Shown: positions 27,101 through 35,800, numbered from the stretch's first letter. The stretch: DNA of 64,000 nucleotides from Cyrtodaria siliqua (GCA_037043455.1 JAWPHD010000129.1:512501-576500); one strand, 5' to 3'. A program made the numbers and translations. Notes: generated from the sequence alone by a model not told the origin.

Positions 27101-30100
27101 TGACTAAAACAATATGTAAACAAGAGGCCCAAGAGGGCCTGTGGACGCTCTACTGGCTAACATGGCTCTTATAACATCAATGAAGCTAGTGACTGCCATT
27201 TACGTTTTTTTGAAAGTTTCAGGCAAAAAACAGCTTTTTGACTAAATCAAGGGCCATAACTAAATAATCTGGTAAAGTTTGTAAAGATTAGATGAAAAAT
27301 GAAGGCCATACCGTATTAACGAGGCAAAATATAGCTTTTAAAAAAAAAAAAAAAAAAAAAAATTCTGAAAAAATGGAATAATTTCAAAAAAAAATAATAT
27401 GAAAAAAAAATTAAAAAAAATAAAAAAATAAATAAATAATAATAAAATAAATAAAAAAATAAATAAATAAAAAAATAATGATTAAAATAAAAATGAATAA
27501 TAATATAAAAAAGACAGTTGTAAAATCTGGTAAAGTTTGGCAAAGATCAGATGCAAAATGAAGGCCTTATCGTAGGACGAGGCATATTATAGCATTTTTA
27601 ACAAAATCAAGGGCCATAACTCCGCTGTTACTTGTCCGATCTGGTTGGTTTTCGAACTTGACCAAGCTTTCATAGACATTAACAATTTCATGAAGTTTGG
27701 TAAAGATCGGATGAAAAATGAAGGCACTATCGTCTTAACGAGGCAAAATATATCATTTTGAAGTAAATAAAGGACCTTAACTCCGATGTTACTGGTCCGA
27801 TATGGCTGGTTTTCGAACTTGTCTGAGCTTTCATTAATATTAACAATCTGATAAAGTTTGGTAAAGATCGGATGAACAATGAAGCCCCTATAGTCTTAAC
27901 GAGGCAAAATATAGCATTTTTAACTAAATCAAGGGCCATAACTCCGCTTTTACTATTTCGATATGGCTGGTTTTCGAACTTGTCCAAGCTTTCTTTGATA
28001 TTAACAATCTGTTCAAGTTGGTAAAGATTGGATGAACAATGAAGCCCCTATTGTCGTAACGAGGCAAAATATAGCATTTTTAACTAAATCAAGGGCCATA
28101 ACTTCCCCGTTACTGGTCCAATATGGCTGGTTTTCAAACTTGTTTGAGCTTTCAACGACATTAACAATCTGATAAAGATTGGTAAAGATCGGATGAACAA
28201 TGAAGCCCCTATCGTCTTAACAATGCAAAATATAGCATTTTTAACTAAATCAAGGGCTGCAACTCCGCTAATACTAGTCCGATATGGCTGGTTTTCGAAC
28301 TTGTCCGAGCTTTCATTGATATTAACAACGTGGTAAAGTTTGGTAAAGATAGGATGAAAAACGAAGACCCTATCGTCTTAACGAGGCAAAATATAGCATT
28401 TTTAACTAAATCAAGGACCATAACTCCGCTGTTACTGGTCCGATCTGGCTGGTTTTCGAACTTGTCCGAGCTTTCATTGATATTAACAATGTGGTAAAGT
28501 TTGGTAAAGATAGGAAGAAAAATGAAGGCCCTATTGTCTTAACGAGGCAAAATTTAGCAATATAGCATTTTTAACTAAATCAAGGGCCATAACTCCGCTG
28601 TTACTTGTCCGATCTGGCTGGTTTTCGAACTCATCCGAGCTTTTATTGATATTAACAACCTGTTAAAGTTTGGTAAAGATCGGATGAAAAATGAAGGCCC
28701 TATCGTCTTAACGAGACAAAAGTTAACAACGGACGACGGACAACGGACGGACGGACAACTCGGCATCCCATAAGCTCTGCTGGCCTTCGGCCAGTAGAGC
28801 TAAAAATGGAGTTTCGAGTGGGCTGGGAGGCAGGGGGAAGAGGGTGCAACATATATTTTATGGGCCATCACAATTTGGGTTTCCATGGGAGCCCAGAATT
28901 TGCAGAAGACAAAATTACTTACGCAACCCTTTACAACATACTATAAGGAAACCAATTCCCAAATTTAGTTCAGCTAGGACAAGAAATGTAAGTGATATAG
29001 ACCTGTAAACACAGCTTACACGCAAAATTTGATGTAAAATAGACACATTTTAAGGGCCATCACAATTTGGGTTCCATGGGAGCCCAGGGGCTATAGGCAA
29101 CAAAATTACTTAAGCAGCCCTTAAGATAATGCTATAAGGCAGCTCATGGCCAAATTTGGACGTGTTAGGGTAAGAAATGTAAGAGATATAGACTTGTAAA
29201 CACAGCTTACACGCAAAATTTGATGTGAAATGGGACACATTTTATGGGCTATCAGAATTTGGGTTCCATGGGTTACAGAAACCAAAATTGCTTATGCAGC
29301 CCTTAAGAGAATGCTATAAGGAAGCCCATGGCCGTATTTGGTTGTGCTAGGATAAGAAATGTAGGAGATATAGACTTGTAAACACAGCTTACACGCACAC
29401 CTTGATGTGGGACGCCGACCCCGGGGTGATTACATAAGCTCTCTTATTCTTCGAATAGTCGAGCTAATAACTCACATATCGACTTTTATTGCATTTTGCC
29501 TGTCGCTTTAACACAAGAAACCGAAATAAACCATGGGAATTGGATCATAGTCATTATCAACTTTTTTTGACAGTGCATACGAGGCTTATTTGCATACTTA
29601 TATAACTAGTGGTATATTGAAAATATAGAATGGTGTTATTCCACGCCCACACCGTAAGTTATGTGATAAGAGAATATACACCACCCTTTTTACCATTGGA
29701 CTGTCTTCATCTCTTCCTGGTTTCTTTTTTGCACCACCTGTAATAAAATACAAAGTTTCTGAAATATTAAAACATTACGGGTAAATCTAACAAGAGGTTA
29801 ATGACCTTGAAGCTCTACTGATAGGTTTTGATAGCTAGAACAGCATTCCTGTGAAGTTTCATGAAAATCTGTCAAGTAGTTTCAGAGGAGTAGTCGCAAC
29901 AAGTTTTTACTATATAACTCTATGTAAACAAAGATCGTCAGGACCAACAACATGTCGTGGCAGTCATTTTGGTAAAGGTTCCAAATCAATATCACTTATG
30001 GTTTTTGAGAAGTAGTTGACACAAAATCGCATTTTTAAAATCTATTTTTAGCCGTAGTGGCCATCTTGAATTTCCAGCCGACATGGATTTTTGCTAGGAT

Positions 30101-32511
30101 CTACTAGACATCAAGAGCAAATCTGTCAAGTAGTTTCAGAGGAGTAGTCACCACAAGTTTTTCCAATATAACTCTATGTAAATAATGTTTTACATCGAAT
30201 CAAAATGAATCTTCGTAGGACCAAGTACATGTCGACCAGTCATTTTGGTAAAAGTTCCAATTCAATATCACTTAGGAATTTTGAGAAGTAGTCGCCACAT
30301 TTTTTAAATCTATTTTCAGCTGTGGTGGCCATCTTGAATTTCCTACTGACCTGAATTTTTGCTAGAATTAACTAGACATCAAGAGCAACATTCCTGTCAA
30401 GTTTCATGAATGCCATTAAGTAGTTTCAGAGGAGTAGTCGCCACAAGATTTTCCTATATAACTCTATGTAAAACAAGAAATGTCACTGTAAGTGACAAAT
30501 GGCCCCGAAGTAATCTTTGACCTCTAAGTGTGACCTTGACCTTGGAGCCGCAGACCTGGGTTTTGTGCGCGACACATCGTCTGGTTGTGGTGAGCACTTG
30601 TGCCAAGTTATTTGAAAATCTGTCAAATAACTTAACTTAGAGGTCAAAGGTCACTTCGGGGGCATTTGTCACTTACAGTGACATTAAACTCTATTTTTAG
30701 CCGTAGCGGCCATCTTGAATTTCGGGCCATCCTGATTTTTTGCTAGGATCAACTAGACATCAAGAGCAACATTCCTGAAAAGTTTCATGAAAATCCATCA
30801 GGTAGTTTCAGAGAAGTAGTCGCCACAAGTTTTTCCTATATAACTCTACGTGTAAAAAAAAAGTCACCGTGACTGAGTAAACTCCGAGAAACATGAAAAA
30901 TGATTCTCTTTACAAATGGAAATTCGAGGACTAATTTCAATCTGTAGGGGGAGTATGTCACGGTTCATAGATATCTAACAGTAGATTGATGTTGCATTGT
31001 CTGGCTGGTTAGCTTGGTCGGAAAGGTAGTCCTAAAGCCCAGGTCTGCACATTTTTCTAGCCCTATGGCATAAATAATTCAGTACAAGCTTTTTTTATGA
31101 TGAGTACGAGTTAAACAATTTGTAACCACTCACTCACAGTGTATTAGGCAGAAATTCAAGAACTGGGTGTGCTAATATGCAAACAAGGTGTGCAAAATAA
31201 TTTGCTAACATATGTTACGCGCCAATTCACGACAAGTGAGTGTTTCTGGGGTAATTTATTTTCACAGATAAAGGTGAAAAAGGTGCATTTTTAGATCATA
31301 TTTCTTCTATACATAACAATATTGAAAAAGCTGGCTAATACACGGCTCACTCAGTAGATGTGACACTAGGCCTACCATGATACCATAGAACCCTCGAATG
31401 GGAACCACAAACGATCCTGCGCTTGCGCAGTTTATATCTGTGATAATGTAAACTAAACTAGTTTCAAACTCGTTTTACTGCCATAAAATGTTGTTAATTC
31501 ATTATTTTTATGAAAGTTTCATAAAGAAAAAAGATTGAATTTAAACATTATTTAAAAATAAAACAAAAAATGTTTTGTCTGTGATGTTAAATAATTAAAT
31601 GAAATCGACCAATTTATGCTGAACACCAAAATGGCGCGCCTTTGACTTTGTGTATTCCACAACACAGGTGCTCTTTGAAAGTTAATTATTCATAACCAAT
31701 CAAGTTACAAGTAACAAATGTTGTGCGTAAAAGTAAGTTCAAAGGTCATAATTTATCGTTCTAAATTTTTTTTGTGGAAAAGTCCAGGATTACTGAAGAT
31801 TTCATTGGATAGAAAATACACTATTTTTAGAGCTGAATAACTTCACTTGTGATCATTATCGAAGAAAATCACACATACCCACATGTCAAGCTATCTTTAG
31901 GCTACCAATCAAAAACATTTATGATGTCACCAATAGGAGCGCAAATGAGCGCAAGAGACACAAACAACCCAACCATAACTGGTTTTTGTGTAGATTTAAA
32001 TAGCACACAGTACACCGCTGTGTAAGTTGACGCGACTACTGAGGTGTATTTATCGACGTTTATATGCATAAAATATGACAGACAATATTTTGATAGGTCT
32101 CAAGTTTAAACTCTTATAACTTCATTATTTGTTGGCGGATTTTGATGATTTAAACACCAAAATATTTGTCATACATTGTAGAACAAAACTGATTGTTTTA
32201 TATTTAAATTTTATTTATTTTTAAATTTTGCCTGTTTTACCTACCTCGATATCATAGGAAGCCAGTACAAGTTCATTAGAAATAAATAGGGAGACGTTTT
32301 GACTACAAAATTAATAGGGTGCGACATTTTAACCAAAAAAAGGGGGTCGTTGTGACCAATATGGCCTCTTTTTGACGTGAGTGGCCGTTCTGACTAGGAG
32401 ACGTTTTGACTGTTTGTAATTTTCTGACATGATTCGATGAAAACAACAATAAGTGTCGTTACTGTTGGTTACTCAGAAGCAGAATGCCGAATTGAATTAC
32501 TTACGGTCCAT
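45..32511 (-). CDS. KATNIP: KATNIP-like katanin-interacting protein, N-terminal part (six spliced exons, runs off left edge)
   Basis: Six exons join in frame on the minus strand: 32505-32511, 29694-29737, 17453-17523, 7247-7422, 1363-1551 and 45-169 (612 nt, 204 codons, then a GTGAGT donor at the left edge). The diagnostic stretch is YEEYLVLLQERNR continuing across the exon 3/4 junction into LLKRLRKKNKSQ and then LERKEQGFSLYVNG, which I recognise as the conserved N-terminus of KATNIP/KIAA0556. In vertebrates that protein is about 1600 residues, binds katanin and microtubules, and acts at the ciliary base (Joubert syndrome). Later visible parts are a basic, Pro/Lys-rich linker, a charged helix around EEITRNEIERHKEIERAK, and an acidic Asp/Glu/Ser-rich segment starting YADDFESDENSD. 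The catalogue domains of the family lie further 3', outside the window. Identification is from memory of the family. The exon chain is supported by phase agreement at all five junctions. Confidence 0.78.
326..870 (+). mobile_element. Helentron-like element, ATGTCTCCCCC family, in KATNIP intron 5
   Basis: The left end carries ATGTCTCCCCCACTGGGG. The right end carries a hairpin in which ATGTCTCCCC faces GGGGGAGACAT with a 10-nt loop (834-865). Between them are about three ~145-bp units, each with a CCATAACTCCGCCAAAAATC block and an AAGTTTTGTTGAAATCC-like block, then a short CAGACGACAGACAG microsatellite before the hairpin. A truncated 5' end of the same family is at 61257-61290. Confidence 0.68.
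871..1362. other. KATNIP intron 5, remainder
   Basis: AT-rich intron with no repeat family, RNA gene or open frame that I can support. Confidence 0.5.
1363..1551 (-). CDS. KATNIP: KATNIP-like coding exon 5
   Basis: A 189-nt exon with an AATGTAG acceptor and a CAG/GTAGTG donor. The first two bases complete an Asp codon with the leftover G of exon 4. It encodes a strongly charged, probably helical segment (ALEEITRNEIERHKEIERAK), then RERRRNWNVASVEIK and a basic tail. The open frame continues into the intron on both sides, so limits were set by splice consensus and phase. The polypyrimidine tract of the acceptor is only moderate. Confidence 0.7.
1552..2951. other. KATNIP intron 4, left part
   Basis: AT-rich sequence without recognised features. 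Short open frames at 2628-3027 on the minus strand lack any recognisable motif. Confidence 0.45.
3899..5464 (+). mobile_element. Helentron-like element, GATC family, complete, nested
   Basis: 5' end AACAAGAGGTCAATGACC, then GCTCTACTGATTG. 3' end GCTCTGCTGATC...GATCAGTAGAGCTAAAAA after a GACAGACGGACGACGG microsatellite. The core is about five units of ~300 bp containing GTAGTCGCTACAA and GGCGGCCATCTTGAATTTCC, plus AAGTTTCATGAAAATCCGTC. The units are highly similar, suggesting recent amplification inside the element. Confidence 0.8.
5520..6540 (+). repeat. Tandem core of ~165-bp units (GTGACCCCCGGGG type)
   Basis: About six units, each with GTGACCCCCGGGGCGGGGCC, TGACCCCAGGGTCACCATTT, AACAAACTTGGTAGAGGACC, ACCTCTGGCTCTTG and GAGAAGAAGATTTTTT. 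The same unit forms the core at 8030-9850 and a truncated minus-strand copy at 61575-62225. Confidence 0.85.
7247..7422 (-). CDS. KATNIP: KATNIP-like coding exon 4
   Basis: A 176-nt exon with a TTGTTTTTCAG acceptor and a GTAAGT donor at 7246-7241. An in-phase alternative donor 3 nt upstream (exon end 7250) would drop one codon. It encodes LLKRLRKKNKSQIDLERKEQ and then GFSLYVNG, the most recognisable motif of the gene, followed by an Ala/Thr/Lys/Pro-rich linker of low complexity. The exon survives between two large nested transposon clusters (2952-7148 and 7492-10760). Confidence 0.8.
7763..10207 (+). mobile_element. Helentron-like element, CTCACC family, innermost of nest
   Basis: 5' end AACAAGAGGGCCATGATGGC, then CGCTCACCTGAG. 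3' hairpin GAGCCTTCGGCTC within AGCTCACC...CAGGTTAGCTAAAAAAA, preceded by GACGACGACGACGACGGACG. The core is 11 or so units of ~165 bp. Note the 5' GCTCACCTGAG matches the 3' CTCAGGTTAGC in inverted form. Confidence 0.75.
8030..9850 (+). repeat. Tandem core of ~165-bp units, about 11 copies
   Basis: Same unit as at 5520-6540 with small indels in the A-rich part. Several adjacent units alternate in type (ACATGTGACCCTTG versus ACTGTGACCCCCGG), suggesting amplification in blocks of two or three units. Confidence 0.85.
10761..12048. other. KATNIP intron 3, apparently unique AT-rich sequence
   Basis: No gene or RNA seen. A degraded single ~165-bp core unit of the GTGACCCC type is at about 11815-11935. 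Confidence 0.45.
12329..12957 (+). mobile_element. Helentron-like element, GATC family, short complete copy
   Basis: Both ends intact: AACAAGAGGTCAATGACC and GATCAGTAGAGCTAAAAA. Only about two core units remain, with a GGACAGACGGACAGACGGAC microsatellite before the hairpin. This is a compact version of 3899-5464. Confidence 0.8.
13030..14340 (+). mobile_element. Helentron-like element, GGCC family, with internal CTCACC-family fragment
   Basis: 5' end AACAAGAGGCACAAGAGGGC at 13030 and 3' end GGCCTTTGGCCAGTAGAGCT at 14319-14338. A 5' end of the CTCACC family (AACAACAGGGACAGGATGGC, then CGCTCACCTGG) is at 13138, followed by its core and A-rich ATTAAAACAAAAAAA tracts to about 14130, without a matching 3' end. 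Confidence 0.6.
14460..15830 (+). repeat. Tandem array of ~163-bp units containing TCAAGGTCA
   Basis: Eight or nine units. Each has TTATCTGCCCTTTGCTTGG, AGGGTCAAGGTCACTTCC, TTTGCTTTGTCACGTTGCG, ATACAACTATAAGCAAAG and GGTCTAGTGCATACAGTTTG. Units differ by a few percent. TCAAGGTCA matches the extended nuclear-receptor half-site (ERR/FTZ-F1 type). Confidence 0.85.
16690..17056 (+). mobile_element. Small Helentron-like fragment, TATCCC family
   Basis: Two ~160-bp units (AAGGGCAATAACTCTGGC..., AAGTTTAATGAAAATCAAAC) end with a GGACAGACAGACAACG tract and a hairpin TATCCCTCTGCCTTTGGC pairing with GCGGGGGATA. A tRNA T-arm-like piece (GTGAGATTTGAACCCACGAC) lies just to the left at 16655-16675. Confidence 0.5.
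17453..17523 (-). CDS. KATNIP: KATNIP-like coding exon 3
   Basis: A 71-nt exon with a TTCTTACCAG acceptor and a CAG/GTCACA donor. It encodes VAAAKDEVLPGYEEYLVLLQERN, and the following Arg codon is split across the intron. This helical segment is the first block I recognise as KATNIP-specific. It lies between transposon-rich introns of about 10 kb (to exon 4) and 12 kb (to exon 2). Confidence 0.77.
17736..18050. mobile_element. TTAA-flanked MITE, AGGGACACACGGCAATCTTGA ends (copy 1)
   Basis: A 315-bp element. Left end TTAAAGGGACACACGGCAAT, right end ATTGCCTTGTGCCCCTTTAA. Interior is AT-rich, including AATAGTAATATACAAAAAC and ATTGCTTAATACTTTTC, which match the monomer of the array at 52121-53949. 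Copies are at 51939-54050 and 61293-61571. Confidence 0.75.
18395..20943 (+). mobile_element. Helentron-like element, GGCC family, complete, two core types
   Basis: 5' end AACAAGAGGCCCAAGAGGGC, GCTCTACTGGC. 3' end GCTCTGCTGGCCTTCGGCCA then GTAGAGCTAAAAA. The first core (18430-19020) is about four ~145-bp units of the AACCTTTAAAGGGCCATAAC type. The second (19020-20830) is about eleven ~165-bp units. A long ACGG/ACGGCCGG microsatellite at 20836-20890 precedes the hairpin. It lies in KATNIP intron 2. Confidence 0.82.
19020..20830 (+). repeat. Tandem core of ~165-bp units (GCAAAATATAGCATTTTTAA type)
   Basis: Each unit reads GCAAAATATAGCATTTTTAA, CTAAATCAAGGGCCATAACT, CCGATCTGGCTGGTTTTC, GAACTTGTCCGAGCTTTCAT and GGTAAAGTTTGGTAAAGATC. 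The same unit forms the core at 27560-28700. Units from the middle of the array are most alike; edge units are more diverged. Confidence 0.86.
21307..25022 (+). mobile_element. Helentron-like element, CTCACC family, with nested GGCC-type copy
   Basis: 5' end AACAAGAGGGCCAAGATGGC, CGCTCACCTGG. 3' end GAGCACTTAATGCTCAGGTG then AGCTAATAAA. An insertion at 22210-24788 separates two related stretches (AATTCAGGGGCCATAACTC at about 22070 and 24808). Confidence 0.68.
22210..24788 (+). mobile_element. Helentron-like element, GGCC-type, nested, with ~1.4 kb unclassified interior
   Basis: 5' end AACAAGAGGCCCAAGTGGGA then GCTCTACTGG. 3' end AAGCTTGCCTGGCCAGCAGA then GCTAAAAA after ACGGATGGACAGACAGACGG. 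The core (23660-24720) is about three ~380-bp units with GCCATGGCGGCCATCTTGG. The stretch 22250-23650 is not core: it has repeated TTCGCCA/TGGCGAA words at 22286-22395 and otherwise AT-rich sequence, possibly a further unrecognised insertion. Confidence 0.6.
25600..26137 (+). repeat. G-rich tandem repeat, ~120-bp units
   Basis: Units alternate a G-run (GGTGGGGGAGCAAGGGGGAG) with CATAGCTATATGTGTAAGAA, TTGACCAAAACAACACAGAA and an AAAATAAAAAT tract. The array continues at 26954-27118 (with an 18-G run near 27049) and 28807-28860, being interrupted by two insertions. G-runs could form G-quadruplexes. Confidence 0.78.
26138..26953. mobile_element. Long-TIR element (816 bp) inserted in the G-rich array
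   Basis: The first ~100 bp (CAATCTCATTAAAATCAGAT, then ATTTAGATCTGACCATATTA and CCGGGTAACCTCA) recur inverted at 26859-26953. A TGG flanks both ends and may be a 3-bp target duplication. The unique interior contains a tRNA-like sequence at 26543-26627. No transposase. Confidence 0.75.
26543..26627 (+). pseudogene. tRNA-like sequence (A and B boxes, long variable region)
   Basis: It starts CCCGATTAGCTCAGTTGATA and ends GTGGGTTCAATCCCACGAAT then CGGT. An acceptor-like pair CCGATT/AATCGG and a T-stem GTGGG/CCCAC are perfect, but the T-loop is 6 nt and the D and anticodon arms are poor. Near-consensus pol III A box (TAGCTCAGTTGA) and B box (GGTTCAATCC) remain. It is more likely a tRNA-derived SINE head or pseudogene than a working tRNA. 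Confidence 0.5.
27119..28806 (+). mobile_element. Helentron-like element, GGCC family, complete, nested in the G-rich array
   Basis: 5' end AACAAGAGGCCCAAGAGGGC. 3' end GCTCTGCTGGCCTTCGGCCA then GTAGAGCTAAAAA. The core is about seven ~165-bp units (27560-28700) after an A/T-rich AAATAAATAAATAA tract. The flanks ACAATATGT and GGAGTTTCGAGTGGG rejoin to a normal unit of the G-rich array. Confidence 0.84.
29694..29737 (-). CDS. KATNIP: KATNIP-like coding exon 2
   Basis: A 44-nt exon between a TTTTATTACAG acceptor and a GTAAAA donor. It encodes a short basic then acidic peptide, GAKKKPGRDEDSPM, ending on a complete codon so that exon 3 starts in phase 0. It is too short to be found as an open frame alone. 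It is supported by its splice sites and by phase continuity with both neighbours. Confidence 0.68.
29789..30870 (+). mobile_element. Helentron-like element, GATC family, diverged, 3' end missing
   Basis: 5' end AACAAGAGGTTAATGACC, GCTCTACTGAT. Several ~300-bp core units of the TAGTCGCCACAAG and GTGGCCATCTTGAATTTCC type. A small element (30472-30685) interrupts one unit. No hairpin or microsatellite is seen at the right. Confidence 0.68.
30472..30685. mobile_element. Small palindromic-ended element, TGTCACTGTAAGTGACA family
   Basis: Left end AACAAGAAATGTCACTGTAA then GTGACAAATGGCCCC. Right end GGGGGCATTTGTCACTTACA then GTGACATT, an inverted match. Host core sequence (ACTCTATGTAAA and AAACTCTATTTTTAG) resumes on each side. 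A larger relative starts at 55706. Confidence 0.75.
30871..32504. other. KATNIP intron 1, proximal part
   Basis: No repeat family, RNA or additional exon recognised. The 5' UTR boundary of the KATNIP-like gene was not located. Confidence 0.4.
32505..32511 (-). CDS. KATNIP: KATNIP-like coding exon 1 (start codon)
   Basis: Seven coding bases, ATG GAC C, are followed immediately by a consensus GTAAGT donor. The exon leaves one base that combines with the GT at the start of exon 2 to make an Arg codon (MDR...). This ATG was chosen because it is the one minus-strand ATG upstream of exon 2 that I found giving the required phase with a strong donor. It also faces the TSEN54 start across a short CpG-containing interval. 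The 5' UTR and transcription start are not resolved. Confidence 0.65.
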
Positions 32512-32757
32512 GTTAGATAATCGTTCAGTTTATTATCGTATATTTGGTGTACCAACACTTAAACAATATTAAACTACATAAATAATTCAAACATGTTTGT
32601 ACACTGTTGGAATTCTTTCCGCCATCATTGCTGAGGTAAATAAGACATGCGCAGTACGACTTCCTGTGACTTTTGGTTTTAAGAATATTTCACACAAATT
32701 CGTAAGAATATGTGAAACTTCGGGTATAGTTTCAAAACTGTATTCCAAATATCGACT
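32512..32757. promoter_or_regulatory. Candidate bidirectional promoter between KATNIP-like and TSEN54
   Basis: Only 246 bp separate the two divergent start codons. No TATA box is visible. On the plus strand I see CCGCCATCATTG at 32619-32630 (core of a YY1-like site), TGCGCA at 32648-32653 (NRF1 half-site) and ACTTCCTGT at 32659-32667 (ETS site, CAGGAAGT on the other strand). These are the motif classes typical of housekeeping divergent promoters. A GAG/GTAAAT at about 32632-32640 could be the donor of an alternative plus-strand 5' UTR exon. Function is inferred from position and motifs. Confidence 0.6.
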
Positions 32758-32807
32758 ATGTTAGCAGAATCTATGAGTAGCGATGGACTGATTGACCATT
32801 CTAACAA
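32758..32807 (+). CDS. TSEN54: TSEN54 coding exon 1 (start codon)
   Basis: Starts ATG TTA GCA GAA and ends AAC AA before a GTAATG donor, leaving two bases that need the T that opens exon 2. It gives MLAESMSSDGLIDHSN joined to AKELFKYR. The exact phase match, the modest but valid donor, and the location next to the divergent KATNIP-like start support it. A second Met at codon 6 could also be used. Confidence 0.7.
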
Positions 32808-35800
32808 GTAATGAATAAAAAATTGGGGAAAAAAAAGTTGAAATCAACATTTGTGATTATTGTGCACGTGTAACTATTCTGCTATACCGAGCGTGTTCTA
32901 CTTTCGGTTTGAATTAGAATGTTGAGGTAATGTTTTTAAAAGAATCAAACTATTTAGTTTTTCTGAAGAACATAGTGTCCAATTCAGTAATAACTTTTCA
33001 AATGTAGACAATTTATCAATATCAATCAGTCGTTTTTGGTTTGATTTATTTGTTATTTTTGGTGAATCACATAACTAATTAATAATTTGTTGCTAGGTCT
33101 GTGGTTGGATAAAGGGCTGTCATTGGTAGGGTGTAACGTGTATCGACCAGGAAGCATATACATATATCGACTGAAATTGTTACGGCTGAAGTAAACCAAG
33201 GGGAAAAAGTGCTGCTGGTATGGGACTCGAACCCGGGACCCCTTGCTTACAGGGCGAGTGCTCTACCAACTGAGATCACCGGGTACCCAATATCACCACA
33301 CTCCTTCCCCTTTTACTTATTAAGACCCTGGTGCCGCTATCATGCGTTCACTGAATTATCCTCGTCGCCAGTGAAGTTTACCAAGTGGCCGGTGTTTCAT
33401 TGGAAGCCACATAGTGTTGTACGTGTGTACCGTTTAACAATTTATTTAGAAGTGCCCGATCTTAACATTGGCGGGAATAAATGGTCAGTTAGGCATGCGC
33501 AGAAGAGGTCATGAATATGCAGCAGCCGGTATGGGACTCGAACCCGGGTACCCTCACTTATAAGGCAAATGCTGTACCAGCTGAGCTAACCAGGCCACCG
33601 GGCACCCAGTATCATCACACGGCTGTAATTATACTTATGTATATATTGCTTTTAAATGGGTGTTGTAACATTTTAAAATACACTGTTTGAAGCAAAAATG
33701 GTAGTTTGCTTGATTTGTTATACCTAACACTTATTAATAAGGCATTTATAATTATTGGTCAAGATAAAATAACTTTCCCTTTTTTACATAAATTTGTATT
33801 TGCTTGTGTCAGCAAAGCAATTCATTCTGTTTCAATTCAAGTTAGAAATTTTTGTTGTTTTAAACCATCGTTTTGAAATAAGAACATTAAAAAAACAGAA
33901 AAGAATCTTACAAGACAATGGAATGGATAAAATGCGTGCCTGTCGTACATGTTTTAGCCAAAACCACTTCACAGCGCACCTATTTCCAGTTTAAATGAAA
34001 GTTTTCACGAGGAAACCCCAAAACAAAATGCCATTTATTTTCGTTGTGCTTTTTTCAGTTAAAATCAAATATTGATTTATCGATCGTCTGAAAAGACTTG
34101 ATGATACATCAGTATCATTTCTATCAATGACAGCCCTAAAAAAAATAGTTGTATGCAATGCATTGTGCTTGTGAGGGTCTGATCTTAACCAAACTTGTTA
34201 AAATATAAATATGGACTAAAGCTTAGATAAGTTTGACAACAAGCCATATCTGACTCACACTCCTCAACCCACATGCCCCCACCAACATTTTTTTTTTTTT
34301 TGTTTTCTAAAAATCAGCACAATCATAGAAAAAGGTGTGAACAAAGTAAAAAAACTTGCCATGTCAGACTAGATACAGCAGTGTTATGGTCTTTGAATTA
34401 TCTAATATAACTCGTTCATTCTGACTTAAAGGTAGAGCATTCACCTCGCATGAGAGAGGTTGTTCATCCCCCAGTCGGATACAAAATTTTATTTAAAAAG
34501 GGAATGACATATAAATACAAACATTAGGCTATTGACCAACATAAAGCAGTAACAAACACAAAAGTATGGAAAATCACATACATGGTTAAGAGATGATAGT
34601 TATTTGTACATATTCACAAGAGAATATCCAAAACAAATTTTGAAGGATAAGTAAAAGATACTCAATTTTAATAAATACACAAGATTGCGATGGTCAAAAC
34701 TGAATAGCGACATATAGCAAAAGCCGACAATTAAAAAAGTTCGAAAACGCTTACCACTTAATATCCGATATGAAATGAACAGGGCTTTTTTCATAAAATT
34801 GGGAAGAGGCCCAGGCATGTTCATTTTGGGAAAAAACACATGCTTATTTTTTATTTTGGGTAGGATTTAAGAATTTCATCAATTAAGTAAGCATGATAAT
34901 TACTATGCTTTATTTATATTTTCAGCATTATTTATTATAATTACTGACTTCTCTGTCAGAACTTACTCAACAGACAAAACACATTGCAGAATTAATGCTT
35001 TTTCTCAAATTCTGAGAGACTGCTGCTTTCTGATTGGGAACAATTTCTGCCACAGTTGGGAAAAAATAGTCAGTTTTCATTTGGAAAGAGGCCTGTGAAA
35101 GGAGGCCTTTTACAGGCCTCTGTTATATAAGGTAAAAAAGGCCTGATTATTAAACATATTGACTTCATCTGTATGCTTGAAGCACCATCATAACAAAACA
35201 GCACATATCCTTAAGCATGACTATTATAGCAACATAATACATAAGCATAACTAAAATAGAAACATAAAACAAAGTTACCAGCAGCTAAGAACCACAAATA
35301 CAGCACACAAAAAACTACATAAACATCCTACCTCACAGCTCTTGCTTGATGTTACCAGCAGCTAAGAACCACAAATACAGCACACCAAAAACTTCATTAA
35401 CATCCTACCTCACACCCCTCTTGCTTGATGTTACCAGCAGCTAAGAACCACAAATACAGCACACCAAAAGCTTCATAAACATCCTACCTCACAGCCCTCT
35501 TGCTTGATGTTACCAGCAGCTAAGAACCACAAATACAGCACACCAAAAACTTCATAAACATCCTACCTCACACCCCTCTTGCTTGATGTTACCAGCAGCT
35601 AAGAACCACAAATACAGCACACCAAAAGCTTCATAAACATCCTACCTCAAAGCTCTCTTGCTTGACGTTACCAGCAGCTAAGAACCACAAATACAGCACA
35701 CCAAAAGCTTCATAAACATCCTACCTCACAGCTCTCTTGCTTGACGTTACCACAGCTAAGAACCACAAATACAGCACACCAAAAACGTCATAAACATCCT

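Larger units (their letters stand above)
25079..29470 (+). mobile_element. Large Helentron-like element, TATTC family (4.4 kb), with two insertions
   Basis: 5' end ACAAGAGCTGTCGGAGAACA then GCAGCTCGACTATTTGA. 3' end AGCTCTCTTATTCTTCGAAT then AGTCGAGCTAATAA. The 5' GCTCGACTATT and 3' AATAGTCGAGC are exact inverted partners, which links two ends 4.3 kb apart. The body is a G-rich tandem array (from about 25600), a long-TIR element (26138-26953), a complete GGCC-family copy (27119-28806), then three ~180-bp units (28860-29410). Confidence 0.66.

Noticed and set aside
25437..27132. Pro/Ser-rich minus-strand open frames of 69-113 codons
   Set aside because: They are translations of the G-rich tandem repeat.
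32590..32640. Minus-strand ATGATGGCGGAAAG as an alternative KATNIP start
   Set aside because: No donor in the required phase follows before an in-frame stop. The ATG at 32511 with GTAAGT fits phase exactly. The motif may instead be a YY1-like promoter site.
33209..33514. 101-codon plus-strand frame starting LVWDSNPGPLAYRASALPTE
   Set aside because: The 'DSNPGPLAYRASALPTE' type peptide is the well-known translation of tRNA-derived sequence read backwards.
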